Of a stretch of 53,208 nt of DNA, positions 24,900 to 34,400 are shown piece after piece (the first letter of the stretch is position 1; each line of letters opens with the position of its first letter). The notes under the pieces were generated by a model. That model saw only the letters and a list, made by a program, of their open reading frames with translations, did not search any database and was not told the origin of the DNA. Source of the stretch: Prolixibacteraceae bacterium (GTDB lineage: Bacteria > Bacteroidota > Bacteroidia > Bacteroidales > Prolixibacteraceae). Made by a program: the position numbers and the translations under genes. The stretch is taken from contig DOAQ01000034.1 of NCBI GenBank assembly GCA_003506435.1, positions 1 to 53,208 of the forward strand, read 5' to 3'.

Positions 24900-26369
24900 A
24901 TGAAAACCAATTTCATATCAAACATGCTAAAGCCTCCGGCTCATAAAGAACTGTTGCCAAAAGAGAAGATTGATTCCGAGTATAAAAAAATGAGACTCAA
25001 GGTGTTCTTAGGTGCATTTCTGGGTTATGCTGCCTACTACCTGGTCAGAAAAAATCTGGCCATAGCAATTCCGGGAATGATCCAGCCGGTAGAAAATGGA
25101 GGACTGGGCTACACCAAATTGGAACTAGGTATTGCACTTTCTGCTATTTCCATTGCTTATGCATTCAGTAAATTTATAATGGGAGCATTATCCGACCGGT
25201 CTGATGCCAGAAAATTTCTGGTGATCGGATTGATTCTCTCATCAATACTGATGATGTCGGTAGGACTGTTTTCATTCGCGACAAGCTCGGTTGCCATCAT
25301 TTTTACATTTATGCTGATTATTGGATGGCTTTCCGGAATGGGATGGCCTCCCTGCGGAAGAGTTATGGTTCATTGGTTCTCTCACAACGAGCGAAGTTTT
25401 AAAATGTCGATATGGAATACATCGCATACATTCGGAAGCGGACTGATGGGAAACCTCGCTGCAGTAGGAACAACTCTTATTGGAGGTTTCTTTTTGGTGG
25501 ACATCGGTGGCGGTTTAATGGTTGAGCAAAGCTGGAGATCCGTTTTTGTATTTCCCAGTGCAATCGCCTTACTGATAGCTGGTTTCTGCTGGTGGGCATT
25601 GAGAGATACGCCGCAATCCTGCGGGTTACCACCTATCGATCAGTACAGGAATGATGTTTCCGTAAAAAAAGAACTGAGTTCTGATGCAAAGATTCCGCTC
25701 AAAGAATTATTCATTAAATACATATTCAAGAATAAGATTCTTTGGCTGATTGCGCTGGCAAATATATTTGTATACCTGGTACGGTATGGTATCGGAGACT
25801 GGTCTCCAACGTACTGTCAGGAGTCTGGTCTATTGAATAGCGCCCAGAGTAAAATGGCCTTTTCATTGCATAATTACGCAGGCATCCCTGGAACAATTTT
25901 ATGTGGATTGATTTCTGCAAAACTATTCAAAGGAAGATGTGCGCCTGCCAACGTAATATATATGTTACTTGTTGCAGTTTGTATTGTTCTGTATTGGAAA
26001 GCTGCCCCGGTAGCATCATTTTTATCTCAGACATTTTCTACTGATCCGGTTTCGACCACAGTGTTTGTTGTCTACTCTGCTTTAATCGGAATTGGCTTCT
26101 TTATTTATGGACCTGTTGCGCTTATCGGGGTGCAAGCTGTCAATCTGGTTCCTAAAAACGCCGCCGGTACAGCAGCCGGATTTGTCGGATTATTTGGATA
26201 TCTGATAGGTGATGCTCTCTTGTCAAAAGTTTTGATCGGAGCAGTTGCCGACAATGCTGATTTTGGATGGGAAGCAACTTTCTGGATCTTTATTGTTGCC
26301 AGTATTTTGGCAGCATTTTTCTCCGCCACAACCTGGAAAAGAGAAAAAGCTGCTTGTGCCCTGCATTGA
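24900..26369 (+). CDS. glpT: Glycerol-3-phosphate transporter (MFS, OPA family)
   Basis: A 489-residue, roughly 12-helix antiporter that brings glycerol-3-phosphate in against phosphate. Family features: GYAAYYLVRKNLAIAIPGM near helix 1, the MFS loop motif SKFIMGALSDRSDARKFL, and GWLSGMGWPPCGRVMVHWFS with the conserved Arg of organophosphate:Pi antiporters. I start at ATG 24900, since an upstream frame start at 24867 would add 11 residues of no family likeness. It could also carry other organophosphates such as hexose phosphate; glpD next door favours G3P. Confidence 0.92.
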   Translation: MKTNFISNMLKPPAHKELLPKEKIDSEYKKMRLKVFLGAFLGYAAYYLVRKNLAIAIPGMIQPVENGGLGYTKLELGIALSAISIAYAFSKFIMGALSDRSDARKFLVIGLILSSILMMSVGLFSFATSSVAIIFTFMLIIGWLSGMGWPPCGRVMVHWFSHNERSFKMSIWNTSHTFGSGLMGNLAAVGTTLIGGFFLVDIGGGLMVEQSWRSVFVFPSAIALLIAGFCWWALRDTPQSCGLPPIDQYRNDVSVKKELSSDAKIPLKELFIKYIFKNKILWLIALANIFVYLVRYGIGDWSPTYCQESGLLNSAQSKMAFSLHNYAGIPGTILCGLISAKLFKGRCAPANVIYMLLVAVCIVLYWKAAPVASFLSQTFSTDPVSTTVFVVYSALIGIGFFIYGPVALIGVQAVNLVPKNAAGTAAGFVGLFGYLIGDALLSKVLIGAVADNADFGWEATFWIFIVASILAAFFSATTWKREKAACALH

Positions 26370-26464
26370 GAATATATTTAAGAAAGAGGCAATTTTATAT
26401 ACATAACTACAACGAATCAGGCTCCCTAAACAAAGGGGGCTTGGTGCCGTATAAAACGAAGAAC

Positions 26465-27394
26465 ATGAAAAAAATCGCAATAATCTGTTTACTGTCCGTT
26501 TTTTGCTTGTCACAAGAAGTGCAGGCCCAAACTTTTCGCCCGGTTAAAGGCTGGTCTCAGGAAATAAATGACAAACTCGAAAGTTTTTTAAATTCGACTA
26601 TTCCTATGAAAGAAAGGAAAGTCTCGGTTTTTGACTGTGACGGAACCACCTTTGGTCAGGTTCCCTATTATCTTGCCGATGAAGCGCTTTATCAATATGC
26701 CGATGAAGTGCTGAAAAAAAGAGATGACAAAGAAGCCCGGGAAAAACTGGCTATACTTGACCGCATGGTGAAAGACGGGAATAACGTAGGAAAACCATAC
26801 GTTGAAGACCGGGTTCATTTTTTGGCCGGACTAACTCCGGAAGAAATTGAAACAATTGGTTATGACTGTTACCGCAAATCATACAAAGGGAAGTTTTATC
26901 CTGAAATGAAAGAGTTTATTGCCAATCTGAAAGAATATGGCTTCGAAGTATGGATTTTAACCGCATCGCCAGAACAACTTTACCAGAAATTTGTTTCTGA
27001 AGAATTCGGACTTTCAAATATTTACGTGGTTGGAGCAAAATGTGTCATCGCCAATGGACGGACAACAGGAGAAATCATTCTCCCCATCCCCCAGGACGAT
27101 GGCAAAGCCCACACGATAGAAACATTTATTAAAACACGACCACTTATTGTGGGGGGAAATAGCAGGGGAGATATGGATATGCTGAACGAATCATTCGGAT
27201 TAAAAATTGTCGTGAACCCGGACGATGTAACTATCAGAGGACCGGAAGACGGACCGATGAACGGATATACAGTGAAATCATACTGGGAAAAAGAAGGTGC
27301 ATTGATCGTAAAATGTAACGATGTTGCCAATCCGAAAGTCAAATTTCATACAACCGATTGGAAAATACGACAGAATAAACCAAATCCAAAATAA
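26465..27394 (+). CDS. Exported HAD-family phosphatase
   Basis: A 309-residue HAD-superfamily hydrolase with a Sec signal peptide (MKKIAIICLLSVFCLSQEVQ, cleavage after about residue 21), so it acts in the periplasm or outside. Motif I is DCDGTT (nucleophile Asp57, acid Asp59), motif II the ILTAS region, motif III a Lys near DGKAHTIETF, and motif IV GGNSRGDMDML. All catalytic positions are intact. In this operon it may strip phosphate from a phospho-alcohol or from glycerophosphate; exported HAD enzymes of this kind include phosphorylcholine phosphatase, an alternative. The ATG 26465 start is set by the signal peptide. Confidence 0.85.
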   Translation: MKKIAIICLLSVFCLSQEVQAQTFRPVKGWSQEINDKLESFLNSTIPMKERKVSVFDCDGTTFGQVPYYLADEALYQYADEVLKKRDDKEAREKLAILDRMVKDGNNVGKPYVEDRVHFLAGLTPEEIETIGYDCYRKSYKGKFYPEMKEFIANLKEYGFEVWILTASPEQLYQKFVSEEFGLSNIYVVGAKCVIANGRTTGEIILPIPQDDGKAHTIETFIKTRPLIVGGNSRGDMDMLNESFGLKIVVNPDDVTIRGPEDGPMNGYTVKSYWEKEGALIVKCNDVANPKVKFHTTDWKIRQNKPNPK

Positions 27395-27426
27395 CGTAAA
27401 AAAATAACTCCGTATGCTTTTTTACG
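27395..27426 (+). terminator. A/T-rich hairpin between the HAD gene and the metallophosphoesterase
   Basis: CGTAAAAAA (27395-27403) pairs with TTTTTTACG (27418-27426), directly after the HAD stop codon. It may be a weak terminator or a processing point within the operon; the T run lies inside the 3' arm. Confidence 0.4.
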
Positions 27427-27502
27427 TTTGAAGAGATTATGGAGCCGGATGCAAACGACAAATAAAAAAGCGGGGATATAACTTATAAATACTTAAATCT
27501 AC

Positions 27503-29458
27503 ATGCACAAAATTAATTCTATTTTATTCATCATTTTTATTGGTCTGTCAAGTGTACTATACAGTTGCAAAGATGATCCCACTCCGGACCCCACTGATGA
27601 TCTTAAAATCACCGGAGTTTCAATCCCATCAAGCATCGATATTGTTGCCAACGGGACTATCACCCTTACAGGAAAAGGTTTTGCATTAAACGACCAGATA
27701 CATCTGACCTCGGTATCAGATCCAAGTAAAGTATATGTCAGTAATGTCAGTTCTGTGACGGATCAAACAGCAACATTTTCCCTGCCGGACGGAGTTTCAT
27801 CCGGCGCCTACAAAATTACAGTTACAAGAGGAGACGAAAGTCTCGCCCTCGGATCGCTTACCATCAACATTATAGTTGGAACCGCTATCCCCGATGTCGC
27901 CGGAATGACGATCAAGGGAATTGTTTATTGCGACGGGAAAGGAATTTCAGGAGTGGTTGTTTCCGATGGCTACGAAGTAACAACAACCAACAGCAATGGC
28001 ATCTACTATCTTGCATCACAGAAGAAAAGCGGATATGTTTTTATTTCGGTACCGGGCAACTACGAAGTTACTACCTCCAATAATATCCCGCAATTTTTCA
28101 AACGACTTACCGGAGGAAATACTGTTGAGCAAAAAGATTTTTCATTAACCAGCGCTGATAACAGCAATCATGTTGTTTTGGCAATGGCCGACTGGCATCT
28201 GGCCAACCGGAATGACGACCTCTCGCAATTTACCAGCAATGTTCTTCCCGATGTAAATTCAACCATCAACACGTATCTCTCAGGTGGGAAAAAAGTATAT
28301 GTACTAACATTGGGAGATATGACCTGGGATGCCTACTGGTACGAAAACAGCTACGGACTCTCGGAATACCTTACTCAGTTGAATAAAATCAATTGCCCGG
28401 TTTTTAACCTGATGGGTAATCATGATAATGATCCTTATTCTGCAGGCGACTGGCTGGCAGAAACGAAATTCAAGAATACCATTGGTCCCTCGTATTATTC
28501 ATTCAATCTTGGAAATATTCACTACGTTGTTCTGGATGATATCGAATATATTAATACCGGCGGTGCCCAGGGAGTAATCGGGTCGCGCAATTACAACGAC
28601 ATTATTGTTTCAGACCAGTTGGAGTGGCTGAAAAAAGATTTGGCGACCATTACCGACAAAAATACGCCTGTCGTTGTCGCCATGCACATTCAATTATATA
28701 GAAATCCGACCCTTGATACAGGTGGAAGCCAAACGAGTAGCATCAGCCTCAACAACGGCACTCAGCTAATTTCAGCTTTGCAGGATTTCAAAAATGTCCA
28801 CCTACTTAGCGGTCATACCCACATCAATTACACCGTTGAAGCCTCCGGATCGTTGGTTGAACACAATACAGCAGCAGTTTGTGCTACCTGGTGGTGGACC
28901 GGAAAGAACGGATATGCCGGGAACCATATATGTACCGACGGAAGTCCGGGCGGTTACGGTGTATGGGAAATGAGCGGTACCGATGCCAGATGGTATTATA
29001 AAAGTGTCGGTTACGCAAAGAATTATCAATTCAGGTCGTATGATTTGAATAAGGTACAGATTACAGCGGCAAAATATGCCCCTAACTCTACCGATGCCGC
29101 TTTGGCTAATGCTGTTGGCGCTTATGCAAATGCGAACAACAATAATGAAGTACTGATTAATGTGTGGGGATACGACCCAAAATGGAAGGTAGAAGTGGAA
29201 GAAGCAGGGAAAGCTTTAACCGTCAACCGCATCTCAACGATGGACCCGTTACATATAATCTCCTACAATGCAAAACGGATAAATGCAGGGGTAAAAGCAG
29301 AGGATCTAACGTTTCCTACCGGGAACACGGCCCACATGTTCAAAGCAACGGCATCCAATTCTACCTCAACACTCAACATCAAGGTCACCGACCGTTTTGG
29401 AAATGTTTACACCGAAACTATGACCCGTCCGAAGGACTTTACATGGTCAATGAAATAA
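27503..29458 (+). CDS. Lipoprotein calcineurin-like metallophosphoesterase with Ig-like N-terminus
   Basis: A 651-residue lipoprotein: lipobox VLYSC with Cys22, then acidic DDPTPDPTDD. Residues about 32-120 look like an IPT/TIG-type Ig fold. About 128-205 is a CarboxypepD_reg/MetallophosN-like beta domain. About 225-480 is the metallophosphoesterase core with ADWHL (D-x-H), TLGDM, GNHDND, VVAMHI and GHTHIN, so all metal ligands are present. The rest matches a MetallophosC-like C-terminal domain. It should hydrolyse a phosphoester or phosphodiester at the cell surface or in the periplasm. In the glpD-glpT-HAD context a glycerophosphodiester or phosphoglycerol polymer is a reasonable guess. Confidence 0.9.
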   Translation: MHKINSILFIIFIGLSSVLYSCKDDPTPDPTDDLKITGVSIPSSIDIVANGTITLTGKGFALNDQIHLTSVSDPSKVYVSNVSSVTDQTATFSLPDGVSSGAYKITVTRGDESLALGSLTINIIVGTAIPDVAGMTIKGIVYCDGKGISGVVVSDGYEVTTTNSNGIYYLASQKKSGYVFISVPGNYEVTTSNNIPQFFKRLTGGNTVEQKDFSLTSADNSNHVVLAMADWHLANRNDDLSQFTSNVLPDVNSTINTYLSGGKKVYVLTLGDMTWDAYWYENSYGLSEYLTQLNKINCPVFNLMGNHDNDPYSAGDWLAETKFKNTIGPSYYSFNLGNIHYVVLDDIEYINTGGAQGVIGSRNYNDIIVSDQLEWLKKDLATITDKNTPVVVAMHIQLYRNPTLDTGGSQTSSISLNNGTQLISALQDFKNVHLLSGHTHINYTVEASGSLVEHNTAAVCATWWWTGKNGYAGNHICTDGSPGGYGVWEMSGTDARWYYKSVGYAKNYQFRSYDLNKVQITAAKYAPNSTDAALANAVGAYANANNNNEVLINVWGYDPKWKVEVEEAGKALTVNRISTMDPLHIISYNAKRINAGVKAEDLTFPTGNTAHMFKATASNSTSTLNIKVTDRFGNVYTETMTRPKDFTWSMK

Positions 29459-29470
29459 ACTCATACAACC

Positions 29471-29521
29471 AATTTTACCGGGGGTCTCTTGATTCTTATT
29501 TAAGGGAGCCCCGGTAAAATT
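29471..29521. terminator. Long hairpin, probable terminator after the glp-type operon
   Basis: AATTTTACCGGGG (29471-29483) pairs perfectly with CCCCGGTAAAATT (29509-29521). An inner stem TCTCTT/AAGGGA lengthens it. There is no clean T run, but A/T-rich stem ends make it symmetrical, and it lies just after the stop codon. Confidence 0.6.
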
Positions 29522-29634
29522 AATTCGGCTCAGATTAAATGGGGGCTATTCCCGCTGTATACAATAAGTCCGAAAACGCATCCATTATAATGAAATCTCC
29601 CTGCTCGGATCAACTAACTTCATTTCCATTTTTA

Positions 29635-29642
29635 TATATTTG
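29635..29642 (+). promoter_or_regulatory. Full-consensus -7 element immediately before the first ECF sigma gene
   Basis: TATATTTG matches TAnnTTTG exactly but ends only eight bases before the ATG at 29651. No TTTG lies at the -33 distance. If used, the mRNA would have a leader of five or so nucleotides or none. Confidence 0.4.
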
Positions 29643-29650
29643 TTCACATT

Positions 29651-30229
29651 ATGGTCCATGAATACGAAGAACAATTATTTTCAAAAATTAAGGAAGGAGA
29701 TGAAGATGCTTTCAACAAAGCATTCGATTTATATTATCCCCGGCTTTGCTTTTTTGCAGATAATATTATTCATGACTTCGATTTATCGCGCTCTGTCGTA
29801 CAGCAGGTTTTTGTAGATCTCTGGATCAGGCGTACAAATCTGGATATTCTTTTTTCGTTAAAATCATACCTTTTTCAGGCAGTAAAAAATGAGGCTCTCG
29901 ATATTCTCAAACACCGGAAGGTTGAAACCAAATATTTGCAAAGTTTTCGGGAGAAAGATGAGCAAGGTTGGTTTCATGACCAAATTGAGGAAGCTGAGCT
30001 TAATGACAGGATCAATATTGCAATACAGGAATTGCCTCCCAGGTGCAGGGATATTTTCATGCTTTGCCGTTTCGAAGAGCTAAAATATTCGGAAATTGCC
30101 GAGCGTTTGAATATTTCTGTAAAAACAGTGGAAATGCAGATCAGTATTGCTCTCAAAAAAATCAGGACAAAATTATCACCCTATCAATCTGTTAGCCTGC
30201 TATCTTTTCTTTTTTCAAAAAAAATGTGA
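29651..30229 (+). CDS. ECF RNA polymerase sigma factor (FecI-like), module 1
   Basis: A 192-residue sigma-70 family factor with region 2 (about residues 10-75, including EDAFNKAFDLYYPRL and VVQQVFVDLWIRR) and region 4 (about 120-178, with LPPRCRDIFMLCRFEELKYSEIAE and the HTH LNISVKTVEMQISIALKKIR). It should direct transcription of the SusC/SusD genes after release by the membrane FecR protein encoded 65 bp downstream. Confidence 0.93.
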   Translation: MVHEYEEQLFSKIKEGDEDAFNKAFDLYYPRLCFFADNIIHDFDLSRSVVQQVFVDLWIRRTNLDILFSLKSYLFQAVKNEALDILKHRKVETKYLQSFREKDEQGWFHDQIEEAELNDRINIAIQELPPRCRDIFMLCRFEELKYSEIAERLNISVKTVEMQISIALKKIRTKLSPYQSVSLLSFLFSKKM

Positions 30230-30294
30230 TTTCATTACAGGGTATCCGTTGCCTTTGTCGCCTAAGAAGTAACTAAAAATAATTCGGGAGACAA

Positions 30295-31299
30295 ATGGAA
30301 TCTGAAAACAACCATTTCGAAATATTAATCGGCAAAAAACTCAGCAACGAAATTACTGAAAACGAATTAACTGAGCTGGGAGACTGGATTAATCTCGATC
30401 GCAAAAATCAAAAACTGTTTGAAGAGAGTAATCAGTTTTGGCAAAGCAGCCGCAAATTATTTTCTTCTGAAGAAATATTGAAGGACAAAACGAAAGTGAA
30501 TGATCAAATAAAAATTCAACTTCGCCACAAACAAAAAAAGATACAACTTCTGCTTTTTTATAGAATTGCTGCGGTTATTGCAATCCCTGTCTTTCTTGCT
30601 GCCGGATGGTATGCAGGAACCCGTTATGCCGGTTCTTCAAAAGATTTACTTTGCGAGGTATCGGCCCCCAAGGGACAGATCGCCGAATGTGTGCTGGCCG
30701 ATGGCACCCGGGTATGGCTGAATACCGGTTCTACAATTCAATACAATCCGACATTGTGGGGTAAAAACAGGGTAATAAAACTGACAGGAGAAGCATATTT
30801 TAAAGTCACCGAAAACCAGCACAAACCATTTATCGTTGAAACTTCAGACGTGCAAGTGAAAGTTTTGGGTACCTCATTTAATGTAAAAGCTTATCCGGAT
30901 GAAAAAAATACTGAAACTACATTGGAAGAAGGACGTATTCAACTTTTGATTAATGACTTTCCGGAGCAGGCTCCAATTGAACTTAACCCGGGAGATCATG
31001 CAATTTACCAAACAGACAATAAAAAATTGAACATTGAAAAGACCGACACGTATCTGCTTACAGCTTGGCGCGATGGAAAATATATTTTTAAAGATGCCGA
31101 TTTGAAAACCATTGTTCAGCAACTTGAAAAATTATACGATGTCCACATTTATCTTAAAAATAAGCAGATGGGACAATTGCGGTTTCGGGGAATGTTTGAG
31201 TACAATAAAAATATTTTGGACGCACTGGAGACCATCGAACGGTCAACTTCATTGAAGTACCGGATGAATGGCCGTGAAATCTGGATCGGAAACGAATAA
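30295..31299 (+). CDS. FecR-family anti-sigma factor, module 1
   Basis: A 334-residue inner-membrane regulator: a cytoplasmic N-terminus, one membrane segment at about residues 83-105 (LLLFYRIAAVIAIPVFLAAG), then a periplasmic FecR domain with APKGQIAECVLADGTRVWLN, TGEAYFKVTENQHKPFIVET and VLGTSFNVKAYPDE. A C-terminal DUF4974-type domain follows. It holds the neighbouring sigma factor inactive until the STN domain of the SusC protein signals substrate. Confidence 0.93.
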   Translation: MESENNHFEILIGKKLSNEITENELTELGDWINLDRKNQKLFEESNQFWQSSRKLFSSEEILKDKTKVNDQIKIQLRHKQKKIQLLLFYRIAAVIAIPVFLAAGWYAGTRYAGSSKDLLCEVSAPKGQIAECVLADGTRVWLNTGSTIQYNPTLWGKNRVIKLTGEAYFKVTENQHKPFIVETSDVQVKVLGTSFNVKAYPDEKNTETTLEEGRIQLLINDFPEQAPIELNPGDHAIYQTDNKKLNIEKTDTYLLTAWRDGKYIFKDADLKTIVQQLEKLYDVHIYLKNKQMGQLRFRGMFEYNKNILDALETIERSTSLKYRMNGREIWIGNE

Positions 31300-31400
31300 A
31301 TACAATTCTTAATAACCATTAACCAAACAATGAAAATGAAAGATGAATTGAGAACCTGATTTTTGGAATACTGCATGTGAGTAAAGGCTCCTGCAAAAAA

Positions 31401-31433
31401 ACAACAGGAACAGCTACCAACTATCCCTGTTGT
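31401..31433 (+). other. Hairpin between fecR and susC, module 1
   Basis: ACAACAGG (31401-31408) pairs with CCTGTTGT (31426-31433), followed by A residues rather than Ts. It may separate low-level regulator transcript from abundant susC transcript by mRNA processing, or be without function. Confidence 0.35.
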
Positions 31434-31476
31434 AAAAAAACGAAAATCATTTTTTTAACGATTAACATTCAAATTT

Positions 31477-34400
31477 ATGAAAAAAAAACTTCAACGAAGT
31501 GGCGGAGGTATGCCCCCACTAAAAAAACTAGTATTAATTATGAAACTAAACTTTTTCATAATGCTTTTTGCCGTAATCCATGTCTCGGCAAATGTTGCAG
31601 CGCAGAAAACGCGATTGGATTTAAAAATGAACAACGCATCTTTCTCTGAGATATTAGATGCTATCGAAAAACAATCTGAAGTCTATTTCTTTTTCAATAA
31701 AGATCAAATCGACGAAGACCAACGGATTAATGTCGACTTTCAATCGAAGACAATTGAAGAAGTTCTCACCAATCTGGGGAATGATCTTTCAATAACGTAT
31801 GAGATCGTAGGAAAAAACATCATCATCAAACCGAAAAACGAGGGTCCTGCAAGTTCGTCACAGCAGGTAAAATCGGTGAGTGGAAAAGTAACAAACCCGG
31901 CGGGAGAAGTAATACCCGGGGTTACTGTGGTGGTAAAAGGTACCACAAAGGGGACCATCACCGATTTTGATGGCAATTATACAATAGCAGATTTACCTGC
32001 GGGGGCAACCATCGTCTTTTCGTTTGTGGGGATGAAACCCCAGGAAGTAAAAGTAACTGGTCAAACTACAATTAATATAACTTTAGCAGAGGAAGCATTA
32101 GGTATTGATGAGGTTGTTGTAACTGCTTTAGGTTTGACCCGGGAACAGAAATCGCTTGGATATGCAGTGAGTAAAGTCGGCAGTGAAGATCTCACCCAGG
32201 CTCCTTCGCGTAACTGGTTAAACGGAATGTCAGGTAAAGTTGCGGGTCTTACAATGAACGGGGCCAGTACAGGCCCTATTGGATCTGTGCGTGTAACACT
32301 TCGTGGGGACCAATCGCTTAATTACGGTAGTAATGAAGCTCTTTTCATTGTTGATGGTGTGCCCATCAGATCAGGTACAACTGCAACATCGTCAAGCAGT
32401 AGTTATACCAATTCAGGTGGGGATTTTCCTGTTGACTTCGGTAATGGGGCCAGCGATATTAACCCGGAAGATATTGAATCAGTCTCCGTATTAAAGGGGC
32501 CTGCCGCTACAGCCCTTTATGGCTCGCGTGCTGCAAATGGGGCAATTGTAATTACAACAAAATCAGGCCGCAAGAACAAAGGCGTCGGTGTGTCTGTCAG
32601 TTCTTCGGTTGTTGTTGAGCAAGCAGGTTACTGGCCTGAATTTCAGAAGGAATATGGATCAGGCTCCGATATGGGTCTTAATGAATACAATTTCTGGACT
32701 TTAACTTCTGCACAAACAGGATCTTCTGACAATCCAAAAAGAAACCTTTCCCGTTATGCATGGGGTGAAAAATTCGACGCAAATAAGCTTCGTTATCAAT
32801 ATGCAGGTAAAAACTGGGAAACAGGTTTAATTGAACGGACTCCCTTTGTTTACCAGGATGATTGGTTTACAGGAATATTCCAGAATGGGGTTACGTATAA
32901 TAATTCTGTTTCAGTTAATGGAAGTAACGGTGAAGGAACGAATGTCCGTTTTTCGATGACTGACACGAAAAATGATTGGATATTGCCTAATACAGGGTTT
33001 AAAAAGCAATCCTTTTCTTTCTCTTTCGAATCTCCAATCAACAAATGGATTAAATTTAATTCGAAAGTCAATTATTATCGTACCGACAGTGATAATATGC
33101 CAATGGCCGGTTATCACGAAACAACGGTTATGTACGACTTGATGTGGGGATATAACTCGAACTCTATGCAAAACTGGAAAGATGAATATTTCCAGGGAAG
33201 ATTTAATGCAATCAACAGAAATGCCACAATATCTGAAAACGGCAATAGTTTAGTCGTTGCGGGAACCGGTTCCTATAACCCTTACCGGATTCTTTATGAA
33301 GAATTGAATTCGATGGATAAAGACCGCGTGTTCGGTTCGGCAGGGTTCACTGTTAATTTAGCAAAAGGCCTTACGCTTGATTTAAAATCCGGCATGGACA
33401 TGGGCGTTGAATTCCGTACACAAAGGAAACCAAAAATGACCGCCGTTTGGAACAATGGTTTCTATAGAGAAGAAACAGTTATCAACTATGAATTCAACAC
33501 CGACTTCCTGTTGAAATATCAAAAAGGTTTTCTCGACGATCGCCTTGCATTTACCGGAGCGTTTGGGGGAAACAATATGTCAACGAAATACATGAGAAAC
33601 AATGTCCAACTCAGCGAACTGGATCTCGACGGCGTTTATCATACGTCAAATGTGCCTACCGGAATTAATCCTGTTCCATACAATTACAGAAGTTCTAAGA
33701 TGATAAACAGTTTATACGGATTAGTTTCACTGGGGTGGCAAGACACTTACTTTTTGGATATTACAGGCCGTAATGACTGGTCGAGTACTCTAGCCAGAGG
33801 AAACTGGTCGTATTTCTATCCATCTGTTGCAGGTAGCGTTTTGTTGGATAAAATATTCGATTTCCAAAACAATGCACCGGTTATATCATTTGCCAAACTT
33901 CGTCTCTCGTGGGCAAACGTAGGTAACGATACCGGCCCGTATTCACTTGACCAGTATTATTCTGCTTCTGCAATCAGTGGTGGATATACTTTGCCATCAA
34001 CTATTCCGGACCCGATGATCAAACCGGAAAATGTAGAAAGCTGGGAAGTAGGGTTAGAAGCAAAATTCTTTAAAAATCGTTTGGGATTTGATATTGCAGC
34101 ATACAACTCTTCAACCACAAATCAAATTGTTTCTGTTGATATCGACCCTATCGTAGGAGCATCATTAATGAAAATCAATGCTGGAGAGATCAATAATAAA
34201 GGGATTGAGGTATCATTAAATGCAACTCCGGTTAAAACCAGGGATTTCACATGGAATATTAATGCTAACTGGTCGAAAAACATCAATAAACTTGTGAGCT
34301 TACAAGATGGATGGGATGCGACTAAACCGCTGGAAACAGATATGGGGACAACGATTGGAGGAAGATTACATGTTTACTCCTATATAGGAGAAGAGATGCA

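Noticed and set aside
26420..26446. Hairpin-like GGCTCCCT / AGGGGGCTT upstream of the HAD gene as a terminator
   Set aside because: The stem needs several G-U pairs and no T run follows; it could be a weak structure but is not supported as a terminator.
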